DNA from: Lepas anatifera | Taxonomy: Eukaryota; Arthropoda; Thecostraca; Lepadidae | Direction of reading: 5' to 3' | DNA: 64,000 nucleotides | Assembly: GCA_034440635.1 (NCBI GenBank) | Contig: JAOTON010000900.1 | Coordinates: 62,001 to 126,000, forward strand | Shown: piece after piece, positions 23,401 to 35,400 of the stretch | How the letters are laid out: every line of letters begins with the position of its first letter | Numbering within the stretch: the first letter of the stretch is position 1 | Position numbers and translations under genes: made by a program | The notes under the pieces: generated by a model | What the model was told of the DNA's origin: nothing | What the model saw: only the letters and a program-made list of their open reading frames with translations | Database searches by the model: none

Positions 23401-26400
23401 GGTGTGGCGGCTGTGTAAGTTGCTGCGGCGGCAGAGGTTTTAGGACGGGGGGTGTGGCGGCTGTGTAAGTTGCTGCGGCGGCAGAGGTGTTAGCACAGGA
23501 CGGGGGTGTGGCGGCTGTGTAAGTTGCTGCGGCGGCAGAGGTGTTAGCACAGGACGGGGGTGTGGCGGCTGTGTAAGTTGCTGCGGCGGGGGAGGTGTTA
23601 GCACAGGACGGGGGTGTGGCGGCTGTGTAAGTTGCTGCGGCGGGAGAGGTTTTAGGACGGGGGTGTGGCGGCTGTGTAAGTTGCTGCGGCGGGAGAGGTG
23701 TTAGCACAGGACGGGGGTGTGGCGGCTGTGTAAGTTGCTGCGGCGGCAGAGGTTTTAGGACGGGGGGTGTGGCGACTGTGTAAGTTGCTGCGGCGGCAGA
23801 GGTGTTAGGACGGGGGTATGGCGGCTGTGTAAGTTGCTGCGGCGGCAGAGGTTTTAGGACGGGGGTGTGGCGGCTGTGTAAGTTCATCATGGCGGCAGAG
23901 GTTTTAGGACGGGGGGTGTGGCGGCTGTGTAAGTTGCTGCGGCGGCAGAGGTTTTAGGACGGGGGTGTGGCGGCTGTGTAAGTTGCTCCGGCGGCAGAGG
24001 TTTTAGGACGGGGGGTGTGGCGGCTGTGTAAGCTGCTGCGGCGGCAGAGGTTTTAGGACTGGGGGTGTGGCGGCTGTGTAAGTTGCTGCGGCGGGAGAGG
24101 TGTTAGCACAGGACGGGGGTGTGGCGGCTGTGTAAGTTGCTGCGGCGGCAGAGGTTTTAGGACGGGGATGTGGCGGCTGTGTAAGTTGCTGCGGCGGCAG
24201 AGGTTTTAGGACGGGGGGTGTGGCGGCTGTGTAAGCTGCTGCGCCGGGAGAGGTGTTAGCACAGGACGGGGGTGTGGCGGCTGTGTAAGTTGCTGCGGCG
24301 GGAGAGGTGTTAGGACGGGGGTGTGGCGGCTGTGTAAGTTGCTGCGGCGGCAGAGGTTTTAGGACGGGGGTGTGGCGACTGTGTAAGTTGCTGCGGCGGC
24401 AGAGGTGTTAGGACGGGGGTGTGGCGGCTGTGTAAGTTGCTGCGGCGGCAGAGGTGTTAGGACGGGGGTGTGGCGGCTGTGTAAGTTGCTGCGGCGGGAG
24501 AGGTGTTAGCACAGGACGGGGGTGTGGCGGCTGTGTAAGTTGCTGCGGCGGGAGAGGTGTTAGCACAGGACGGGGGTGTGGCGGCTGTGTAAGTTGCTGC
24601 GGCGGGAGATGTTTTAGGACGGGGGTGTGGCGGCTGTGTAAGTTGCTGCGGCGGGGAGGTGTTAGCACAGGACGGGGGGTGTGGCGGCTGTGTAAGTTGC
24701 TGCGGCGGCAGAGGTGTTAGCACAGGACGGGGATGTGGCGGCTGTGTAAGTTGCTGCGGCGGCAGAGGTTTTAGGACGGGGGTGTGGCGACTGTGTAAGT
24801 TGCTGCGGCGGCAGAGGTGTTAGGACGGGGGGGTGTGGCGGCTGTGTAAGTTGCTGCGGCGGCAGAGGTGTTAGCACAGGACTGGGGTATGGCGGCTGTG
24901 TAAGTTGCTGCGGCGGCAGAGGTTTTAGGACGGGGGGTGTGGCGGCTGTGTAAGCTGCTGCGGCGGCAGAGGTTTTAGGACGGGGGGTGTGGCGGCTGTG
25001 TAAGTTGCTGCGGCGGCAGAGGTTTTAGGACGGGGGGTGTGGCGGCTGTGTAAGTTGCTGCGGCGGGAGAGGTGTTAGCACAGGACGGGGGTGTGGCGGC
25101 TGTGTAAGTTGCTGCGGCGGCAGAAGTTTTAGGACGGGGGTGTGGCGGCTGTGTAAGTTGCTGCGGCGGCAGAGGTTTTAGGACGGGGTGTGGCGGCTGT
25201 GTAAGTTGCTGCGGCGGGAGGTGTTAGCACAGGACGGGGGTGTGGCGGCTGTGTAAGTTGCTGCGGCGAGGAGAGGTGTTAGGACGGGGGTGTGGCGGCT
25301 GTGTAAGTTGCTGCGGCGGCAGAGGTTTTAGGACGGGGGGTGTGGCGGCTGTGTAAGTTGCTGCGGCGGCAGAGGTGTTAGCACAGGACGGGGTGTGGCG
25401 GCTGTGTAAGTTGCTGCGGCGGGAGAGGTTTTAGGACGGGGGTGTGGCGGCTGTGTAAGTTGCTGCGGCGGGGGAGGTGTTAGCACAGGACGGGGGGTGT
25501 GGCGGCTGTGTAAGTTGCTGCGGCGGCAGAGGTTTTAGGACGGGGGGGTGTGGCGGCTGTGTAAGCTGCTGCGGCGGCAGAGGTTTTAGGACGGGGGTGT
25601 GGCGACTGTGTAAGTTGCTGCGGCGGCAGAGGTGTTAGCACAGGACGGGGGTGTGGCGGCTGTGTAAGTTGCTGCGGCGGGAGAGGTGTTAGCACAGGAC
25701 GGGGGTGTGGCGGCTGTGTAAGTTGCTGCGGCGGGGGAGGTGTTAGGACGGGGGTGTGGCGGCTGTGTAAGTTGCTGCGGCGGGGGAGGTGTTAGCACAG
25801 GACGGGGGTGTGGCGGCTGTGTAAGTTGCTGCGGCGGCAGAGGTGTTAGCACAGGACGGGGTGTGGCGGCTGTGTAAGTTGCTGCGGCGGCAGAGGTGTT
25901 AGCACAGGACGGGGGTGTTGCGGCTGTGTAAGTTGCTGCGGCGGCAGAGGTGTTAGCACAGGACGGGGTGTGGCGGCTGTGTAAGTTGCTGCGGCGGGAG
26001 AGGTGTTAGCACAGGACGGGGGTGTGGCGGCTGTGTAAGTTGCTGCGGCGGGAGAGGTTTTAGGACGGGGGTGTGGCGGCTGTGTAAGTTGCTGCGGCGG
26101 GGGAGGTGTCAGCACAGGACGGGGGGTGTGGCGGCTGTGTAAGTTGCTGCGGCGGCAGAGGTGTTAGCACAGGACGGGGATGTGGCGGCTTTGTAAGTTG
26201 CTGCGGCGGCAGAGGTTTTAGGACGGGGGTGTGGCGACTGTGTAAGTTGCTGCGGCGGCAGAGGTGTTAGGACGGGGGTATGGCGGCTGTGTAAGTTGCT
26301 GCGGCGGCAGAGGTTTTAGGACGGGGGGTGTGGCGGCTGTGTAAGTTGCTGCGGCGGCAGAGGTTTTAGGACGGGGGGTGTGGCGGCTGTGTAAGTTGCT

Positions 26401-29400
26401 GCGGCGGCAGAGGTTTTAGGACGGGGGGTGTGGCGGCTGTGTAAGTTGCTGCGGCGGCAGAGGTTTTAGGACGGGGGGTGTGGCGGCTGTGTAAGTTGCT
26501 GCGGCGGGAGAGGTGTTAGCACAGGACGGGGTGTGGCGGCTGTGTAAGTTGCTGCGGCGGCAGAGGTTTTAGGACGGGGGTGTGGCGGCTGTGTAAGTTG
26601 CTGCGGCGGCAGAGGTTTTAGGACGGGGGGTGTGGCGGCTGTGTAAGTTGCTGCGGTGGGAGAGGTGTTAGCACAGGACGGTGGTGTGGCGGCTGTGTAA
26701 GTTGCTGCGGCGGGAGAGGTGTTAGGACGGGGGTGTGGCGGCTGTGTAAGTTGCTACGGCGGAAGAGGTGTTAGCACAGGACGGAGGTGTGGCAGCTGTG
26801 TAAGCTGTGTAAGCTGTAAGTTGCTGCGGCGGGAGAGGTTTTAGGACGGGGGGTGTGGCGGCTGTGTAAGTTGCTGCGGCGGCAGAGGTGTTAGCACAGG
26901 ACGGGGGTGTGGCGGCTGTGTAAGCTGTGTAAGTTGCTGCGGCGGCAGAGGTGTTAGCACAGGACGGGGGTGTGGCGGCTGTGTAAGTTGCTGCGGCGGC
27001 AGAGGTGTTAGCACAGGACGGGGGTGTGGCGGCTGTGTAAGGTGCTGCGGCGGGGGAGGTGTTAGCACAGGACGGGGGTGTGGCGGCTGTGTAAGCTGTG
27101 TAAGCTGTGTAAGCTGTGTAAGTTGCTGCGGCGGGGGAGGTGTTAGCACAGGACGGGGATGTGGCGGCTGTGTAAGCTGTGTAAGCTGTGTAAGCTGTGT
27201 AAGTTGCTGCGGCGGGAGAGGTGTTAGCACAGGACGGGGGGTGTGGCGGCTGTGTAAGCTGTGTAAGCTGTGTAAGCTGTGTAAGTTGCTGCGGCGGGAG
27301 AGGTGTTAGCACAGGACAGGGGTGTGGCGGCTGTGTAAGCTGTGTAAGCTGTGTAAGCTGTGTAAGTTGCTGCGGCGGGGAGGTGTTAGCACAGGACGGG
27401 GATGTGGCGGCTGTGTAAGCTGTGTAAGCTGTGTAAGCTGTGTAAGTTGCTGCGGCGGGAGAGGTGTTAGGACGGGGGTGTGGCGGCTGTGTAAGTTGCT
27501 GCGGCGGGGGAGGTGTTAGTACAGGACGGGGGTGTGGCGGCTGTGTAAGGTGCTGCGGCGGGAGAGGTGTTAGCACAGGACGGGGGTGTGGCGGCTGTGT
27601 AAGTTGCTGCGGCGGGAGAGGTGTTAGCACAGGACGGGGGTGTGGCGGCTGTGTAAGTTGCTGCGGCGGCAGAGGTTTTAGGACGGGGGTGTGGCGACTG
27701 TGTAAGCTGCTGCGGCGGCAGAGGTGTTAGCACAGGACGGGGGTGTGGCGGATGTGTAAGTTGCTGCGGCGGCAGAGGTTTTAGGACGGGGGTGTGGCGA
27801 CTGTGTAAGCTACTGCGGCGGGAGAGGTGTTAGCATAGGACGGGGGTGTGGCGGATGTGAAGTTGCTGCCGCGGGAGAGGTTTTAAGACGGGGGTGTGGC
27901 GGTTGTGTAAGTTGCTGCGGCGGGGGAGGTGTTAGCACAGGACGGGGGGTGTGGCGGCTGTGTAAGCTGCTGCGGCGGCAGAGGTGTTAGCACAGGACGG
28001 GGGTGTGGCGGCTGTGTAAGTTGCTGCGGCGGGAGAGGTTTTAGGACGGGGGTGTGGCGGCTGTGTAAGTTGCTGCGGCGGGGGAGGTGTTAGCACAGGA
28101 CGGGGGGTGTGGCGGCCGTGTAAGTTGCTGCGGCGGGGAGGTGTTAGGACGGGGGTGTGGCGGCTATGTAAGTTGCTGCGGAGGGAGAGGTGTTAGGACG
28201 GGGGTATGGCGGCTGTTTAAGTTGCTGCGGCGGCAGAGGCGCTAGCACAGGACGGGGGGTGTGGCGGCTGTGTAAGTTGCTGCGGCGGGGGAGGTGTTAG
28301 GACGGGGTGTGGCGGCTGTGTAAGTTGCTGCGGCGGGGAGGTGTTAGGACGGGGGTGTGGCGGCTGTGTAAGTTGCTGCGGCGGCAGAGGTGTTAGGACG
28401 GGGGTATGGCGGCTGTTTAAGTTGCTGCGGCGGCAGAGGCGCTAGCACAGGACGGGGTGTGGCGGCTGTGTAAGTTGCTGCGGCGGGGGAGGTGTTAGGA
28501 CGGGGGTGTGGCGGCTGTGTAAGTTGCTGCGGCGGCAGAGGTTTTAGGACGGGGGTGTGGCGGCTGTGTAAGTTGCTGTGGCGCGAGAGGTGTTAGGACT
28601 GGGGGTGTGGCGGCTGTGTAAGTTGCTGCGGCGGCAGAGGTTTTAGGACGGGGGTGTGGCGGCTGTGTAAGTTGCTGTGGCGGGAGAGGTGTTAGGACGG
28701 GGTGTGGCGGCTGTGTAAGTTGCTGCGGCGGCAGAGGTGTTAGGACTGGGGTGTGGCGGCTGTGTAAGTTGCTGCGGCGGGAGAGGTGTTAGGACGGGGG
28801 TGTGGCGGCTGTGTAAGTTGCTGCGGCGGCAGAGGTGTTAGGACCGGGGGTGTGGCGGCTGTGTAAGTTGCTGTGGCGGGAGAGGTGTTAGGACGGGGGT
28901 GTGGCGGCTGTGTAAGTTGCTGCGGCGGCAGAGGTGTTAGGACGGGGGTGTGGCGGCTGTGTAAGTTGCTGCGGCAGGAGAGGTGTTAGCACAGGACGGG
29001 GGTGTGGCGACTGTGTAATTTGCTGCGGCGGCAGAAGTTTTAGGACGGGGGTGTGGCGGCTGTGTAAGTTGCTGCGGCGGCAGAGGTTTTAGGACGGGGG
29101 GTGTGGCGGCCGTGTAAGTTGCTGCGGCGGGGGAGGTGTTAGGACGGGGGTGTGGCGGCTATGTAAGTTGCTGCGGAGGGAGAGGTGTTAGGACGGGGGT
29201 ATGGCGGCTGTTTAAGTTGCTGCGGCGGCAGAGGCGCTAGCACAGGACGGGGGTGTGGCGGCTGTGTAAGTTGCTGCGGCGGGGAGGTGTTAGGACGGGG
29301 GTGTGGCGGCTGTGTAAGTTGCTGCGGCGGCAGAGGTGTTAGGACGGGGGTATGGCGGCTGTTTAAGTTGCTGCGGCGGCAGAGGCGCTAGCACAGGACG

Positions 29401-32400
29401 GGGTGTGGCGGCTGTGTAAGTTGCTGCGGCGGGGGAGGTGTTAGGACGGGGGTGTGGCGGCTGTGTAAGTTGCTGTGGCGGGAGAGGTGTTAGGACGGGG
29501 GTGTGGCGGGTGTATAAGTTGCTGCGGCGGCAGAGGTGTTAGGACGGGGGGTGTGGCGGCTGTGTAAGTTGCTGCGGCAGGAGAGGTGTTAGGACGGGGG
29601 TGTGGCGGCTGTGTAAGTTGCTGCGGCGGGAGAGGTGTTAGGACGGGGGTGTGGCGGCTGTGTAAGTTGCTGCGGCGGCAGAGGTGTTAGGACGGGGTGT
29701 GGCGGCTGTGTAAGTTGCTGCGGCGGGAGAGGTATTAGCACAGGACGGGGGTGTGGCGACTGTGTAATTTGCTGCGGCGGCAGAGGTGTTAGGACGGGGG
29801 GTGTGGCGGCTGTGTAAGTTGCTGCGGCGGGAGAGGTGTTGGCACAGGACGGGGGTGTGGCGGCTGTGTAAGTTGCTGCGGCGGGAGAGGTTTTAGGACG
29901 GGGGTGTGGCGGCTGTGTAAGTTGCTGCGGCGGAGAGGTGTTAGCACAGGACGGGGGTGTGGCGGCTGTGTAAGTTGCTGCGGCGGGAGAGGTTTTAGGA
30001 CGGGGGGTGTGGCGGCTGTGTAAGTTGCTGTGGCGGGAGAGGTGTTAGCACAGGACGGGGGTGTGGCGGCTGTGTAAGTTGCTGCGGCGGCAGAGGTGTT
30101 AGGACGGGGGTGTGGCGGCTGTGTAAGTTGCTGCGGCGGGAGAGGTGTTAGGACGGGGGTGTGGCGGCTGTGTAAGTTGCTGCGGCGGCAGAGGTGTTAG
30201 CACAGGACGGGGGTGTGGCGGCTGTGTAAGTTGCTGCGGCGGGAGAGTTGTTAGCACAGGACGGGGGTGTGGCGGCTGTGTAATAGACCAAGTCGTCAGA
30301 AAATAATTTCCGATTTCGGATTAAGAGTAGTGATTTTATTATATCATGATATGTAGCAAACATGATGCAAGCAAAACAAATCCGATGAATCTACGTTAAA
30401 TGGGCGCGGAACGGCCTTTGTTGAAGGCATGTTTTCAGTAGGACGGCGTTGAAGTCTCCATTGACTTCACAATGCATTGTTGTCAGTATCCTTGCAGCAC
30501 GGTAACTTGGTTACGAACATCAAAACGTCGGATCTATTTGTAGCTAGGCGGATGCACTGGATACCCGGGCAGCTGCTGAGAGGCCAAGGCACCCTCTGGC
30601 CCTCTCCTGGTCACCTCCTTGCATTGAAGATAGGGGGATTTCTCGAGTTTTGAACCTTAACAACTTTGGCAATTGTTGACGTTTAAAGGGAATGTGGCAC
30701 CTTGGTCGAATCCTGGAATTTAGTGTAATTAGGGGTACTTTTAGCCAAAAATCATGGAACCATCACTGATTTCTCTGAAAAATGCACAATAAGCTCAATA
30801 TTTTTATTTTAAATGCGTCTCTATGGGAAAATAAATATATGCCTGTGGATGATGTCATGATCTGGCAACCACTACCATATTCAATAGGCTTCAAGGTCTT
30901 CGATTAGCTGATACTCACCGTAACGTCAGCATATGTCGTCACACCAACAACTGACAACTGTGGCCTGCTGCTCAGGGTGCATGAGGTGTACATTTCAGGT
31001 AGGTTTTAGCTTTCATCTACGGAAGCTTCGAGTTTCAAGACAAATGAGATATTGAGCACCGGGCTTTCCGGCATGCTTTACAACTTGGCTATCTCAGTCA
31101 AAATCACGTTATAAAGGTGCGACATTCCCTTTAACAACGCACCAACCTTTTGGATTATACGGTGTAGCCAACTCTCATCCTGTTGGGAGGGATAGTCAGG
31201 TTGTTCTCATTCACTGTCCCTGACCGGGATTGGAACCCGGAACCTATGGTGCAGGACACAGATGTGCTGCCTACTGCAACACAGCACCCCCCTCCCACTC
31301 CACCCTTAATAACTTTGGCTGGTCAGCTGGTTGAGCTTTTTCTCTAGTTGAGCACCTACTCAGATTTGGGTCTGGTTACGAGCGTGGTTTGTTTGTGAGA
31401 CCTTGGAGTAAGACAGTGTAGTAATGTAATAATCACATGATCAGTCTGGAGGCTGTAGGTATGCTATCCTGTGCTCACTCTGAGCCTTCCTGTGGAGGAG
31501 ATCAAGATGTTGTAGACTACTTCTATGGAAGTTGTTGACTTACTCGTTCATGGTCAGGGCGTGGAACTGTGTGTGAAGGAGGTAATGGCCGACTCCGAGG
31601 CTGTGTTCGGATACGACAGGAGGGACGGGCTCATCAGGGCTAGGCTTACTCACAGGCAGATGACCGGCAAAGTGAGGCGCGAGAAAGACCATGCAATGGT
31701 ATGCTTATATAAAAAAATGGATAACAAGTAAAGCTCATGTCTAATGTACTACGGAATTGATGTGTATTGTGTAACGTGACCTATTGGAGTGCCAGGTCAT
31801 CTGCAAATATATGATGGTTATTAAGACATACTCACAGCATTAAGCTTGCGTCAAACAAATAAATGCGGCAAACAAATAGAATTAGTCCTCAATCCAGTTT
31901 CTTTCAGAACCGTGTGTCCCAAAATGCCCAAGACGCAGGATAGCACACCTACAGCCTCCAGTCTGATCATGTGATTATTACATTACTACACTGTCTTACT
32001 CCAAGGTCTCACATACAAATCACGCTCGTAGCCAGACCCAAATCTGAGTAGGTGCTCAACTAGAGAAAACGCTCAACCAGCTGACCAGCCAAAGTTATTA
32101 AGGGTGGAGGGGGACGGGGTGCTGTGTTGCAGTAGGCAGCACATCTGTGTCCTGCACCACAGGTTCCGGGTTCCAATCCCCGTCAGGGACAGTGAATGAG
32201 AACAACCTGACTATTCCTCCCAACAGGATGAGAGTTCGCGACACCGTATAATCCAAAAGGTTGGTGTGTTGTTGAAGGGAATGTCGCACCTTTATAACGT
32301 GACTTCGACTGAGATAGCCAAGTTGTAGAGCATGCCGGAAAACCCGGTACTCAATATCTTATTTGTCTCGAAACTAGAAGCTTCCGCAGATAAAAGCTAA

Positions 32401-35400
32401 AACCTACCTGAAATGTACCCCTCATGTACCATGAGAAGCAGGCCACAGTTGTCAGTTGTTGGTGTGACGACATATGCTGACGTCACGGTGAGTATCAGCC
32501 AATCGAAGCCCTTGAAGCCTATTGAGTATGGTAGTGGTTACCAGATCATGACATCATCCACAGGCAGATATTTATTTTCCTATGGAGGCGCATTTTCAAA
32601 TCAAAATTTTGAGCTTTTTGTATATTTTTCAGAGAAATCAGGGATTTTTCCATGATTTTCGGCTAAAAGTACTCCTAGTTACACTAAATTCCAGGATTCG
32701 ACCAAGGTGCCACATTCCCTTTAAACGTCAACAATTGCCAAAGTTGTTAAGGTTCAAAACTCGAGAAATCCCCCTATCTTCAATACAAGGGGGTGACCAG
32801 GAGAGGGCCAGAGGGTGCCTTGGCCTCTCAGCAGCTGCCCGGGTATCCAGTGCATCCGCCTAGCTACAAATAGATCCGACGTTTTGATGTTCGGAACCAA
32901 GTTACCGTGCTGAAAGGATACTGACAACAATGCATTGTGAAGTCAATGGAGACTTCAACGCCGTCCTACTGAAAACATGCCTTCAGAAAAGGCCGTTCCG
33001 CGCCCATTAAACGTAGATTCATCGGATTTTTTTGCTTGCATCATGTTTGCAACATATCATGACATAATAAAATCACTACTCTTAATCCGAAATCGGAAAT
33101 TATTTTCTGACGACTTGGTCTACTGTGTAAGTTGCTGCGGCGGGAGAGGTGTTAGGACGGGGGTGTGGCGGCTGTGTAAGCTGTGTAAGTTGCTGCGGCG
33201 GCAGAGGTGTAAGCACAGGACGGGGGGTGTGGCGGCTGTGTAAGTTGCTGCGGCGGGAGAGGTGTTAGGACGGGGGTGTGGTGGCTGTGTAAGCTACTGC
33301 GGCGGGGGAGGTGGTAACACAGCACGGGGGTGGTGTGGCGGCTGTGTAAGTTGCTGCGGCGGCAGAGGTGTAAGCACAGGACGGGGGTGTGGCAGTTGTG
33401 TAAGTTGCTGCCGCGGCAGAGGTGTTAGGACGGGGGTGTGGCGGCTGTGTAAGTTGCTGCGGCGGCAGAGGTGTTAGCACAGGACGGGGGTGTGGCGGCT
33501 GTGTAAGGTGCTGCGGCGGGGGAGGTGTTAGGACGGGGGGTGTGGCGGCTGTGTAAGTTGCTGCGGCGGGGGAGGTGTTAGCACAGGACGGGGGGTGTGG
33601 CGGCTGTGTAAGTTGCTGCCGCGGCAGAGGTGTAAGCACAGGACGGGGGTGTGGCAGTTGTGTAAGTTGCTGCCGCGGCAGAGGTGTTAGGACGGGGGTG
33701 TGGCGGCTGTGTAAGGTGCTGCGGCGGCAGAGGTGTTAGCACAGGACGGGGGTGTGGCGGCTGTGTAAGGTGCTGCGGCGGGGAGGTGTTAGGACGGGGG
33801 TGTGGCGGCTGTGTAAGTTGCTGCGGCGGCAGAGGTGTTAGGACGGGGGGTGTGGCGGCTGTGTAAGTTGCTGCGGCGGGGAGGTGTTAGGACGGGGGTG
33901 TGGCGGCTGTGTAAGTTGCTGCGGCGGCAGAGGTGTTAGCACAGGACGGGGGTGTGGCGGCTGTGTAAGCTGTGTAAGTTGCTGCGGCGGCAGAGGTGTT
34001 AGCACAGGACGGGGGTGTGGCGGCTGTGTAAGTTGCTGCGGCGGCAGAGGTGTTAGCACAGGACGGGGGTGTGGCGGCTGTGTAAGGTGCTGCGGCGGGG
34101 GAGGTGTTAGGACGGGGGGTGTGGCGGCTGTGTAAGTTGCTGCGGCGGCAGAGGTGTTAGCACAGGACGGGGGGTGTGGCGGCTGTGTAAGCTGTGTAAG
34201 TTGCTGCGGCGGCAGAGGTGTTAGCACAGGACGGGGGGTGTGGCGGCTGTGTAAGTTGCTGCGGCGGCAGAGGTGTTAGCACAGGACGGGGGTGTGGCGG
34301 CTGTGTAAGGTGCTGCGGCGGGGGAGGTGTTAGGACGGGGGTGTGGCGGCTGTGTAAGTTGCTGCGGCGGCAGAGGTGTTAGCACAGGACGGGGTGTGGC
34401 GGCTGTGTAAGTTGCTGCGGCGGCAGAGGTGTTAGCACAGGACGGGGGTGTGGCGGCTGTGTAAGGTGCTGCGGCGGGGAGGTGTTAGGACGGGGGTGTG
34501 GCGGCTGTGTAAGCTGTGTAAGTTGCTGCGGCGGCAGAGGTGTTAGCACAGGACGGGGGTGTGGCGGCTGTGTAAGTTGCTGCGGCGGGGGAGGTGTTAG
34601 TACAGGACGGGGGTGTGGCGGCTGTGTAAGTTGCTGCGGCGGCAGAGGTGTTAGCACAGGACGGGGTGTGGCGGCTGTGTAAGTTGCTGCGGCGGCAGAG
34701 GTGTTAGCACAGGACGGGGGTGTGGCGGCTGTGTAAGTTGCTGCGGCGGGGGAGGTGTTAGCACAGGACGGGGGTGTGGCGGCTGTGTAAGTTGCTGTGG
34801 CGGGGAGGTGTTAGTACCGGGCGGGGGTGTGGCGGCTGTGTAAGTTGCCGTCCTGGATTCGCGGGACGCCGGCGATAGTGGTGGAGCTGTCGTGAGGCCG
34901 GTGTCGTTGGTGAGAGTTGCCAGCCCCGGCGTCCGATACCGGCTGAGAGTTGGAGCCGCCGCCAGATCGACCGGCTCCGACGCGGTGAGCAGAGGCGCGC
35001 CCAGGTCACCGGGCCCCGCCCCAGCGGGCACACCAACGCCCCTCGGCTCACTTTCTAGTAAACTTCAGCTTTTGAAGCTTAGCAGGATACTAGATAATAA
35101 GAGTAGGAGATAAGAGTACGCAGCAGCTGTTTTGGTTACTAAGCAACCACTGAGATGGCGGAGGCCTTGTTATCGAAAATCTAGGCGAGTTCATTGGTTG
35201 CTACAGATTTAGCTTGCTTTTGTTCTTCCTGCCGGAGTAGAGAGCAAAATAAGTTTTTTTGGCGCCCGTGGTGTAATATTTCTTAACCAGGGAATATTGT
35301 AGACTCTGCTCCTATTTTCAATAGTCTATGATTACGGTCTGTCATCTGTGAGAAGCATGAGCTTGGACTGGGCCTCAGGACTGGAACCCACGTTAAATGC

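Larger units (their letters stand above)
30284..33122. mobile_element. hAT-like foldback element with 8-bp target duplication
   Basis: The termini TAGACCAAGTCGTCAGAAAA and its inverse bound two arms of about 1.19 kb (30284-31475 and 31936-33122). The element is flanked by CTGTGTAA at 30276-30283 and 33123-33130. Removing it with one copy restores a perfect minisatellite unit, so the duplication is real. An 8-bp duplication of form nTnnnnAn is the hAT signature. The arms carry a MITE and a SINE in mirror image. The 460-bp loop has one short frame and no hAT transposase, so the element is non-autonomous. Confidence 0.9.

Noticed and set aside
22860..34682. Cys/Gly-rich and Pro/Thr-rich frames across the 49/54-bp array
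   Set aside because: They are translations of a tandem repeat in an intron between two phase-matched ZNG1 exons. Frames break wherever the unit switches between 49 and 54 bp.
34851..35060. Candidate terminal ZNG1 exon
   Set aside because: Neither frame matches the conserved GRxLD helix. The exon at 38409 does, with the right phase and an acceptor.
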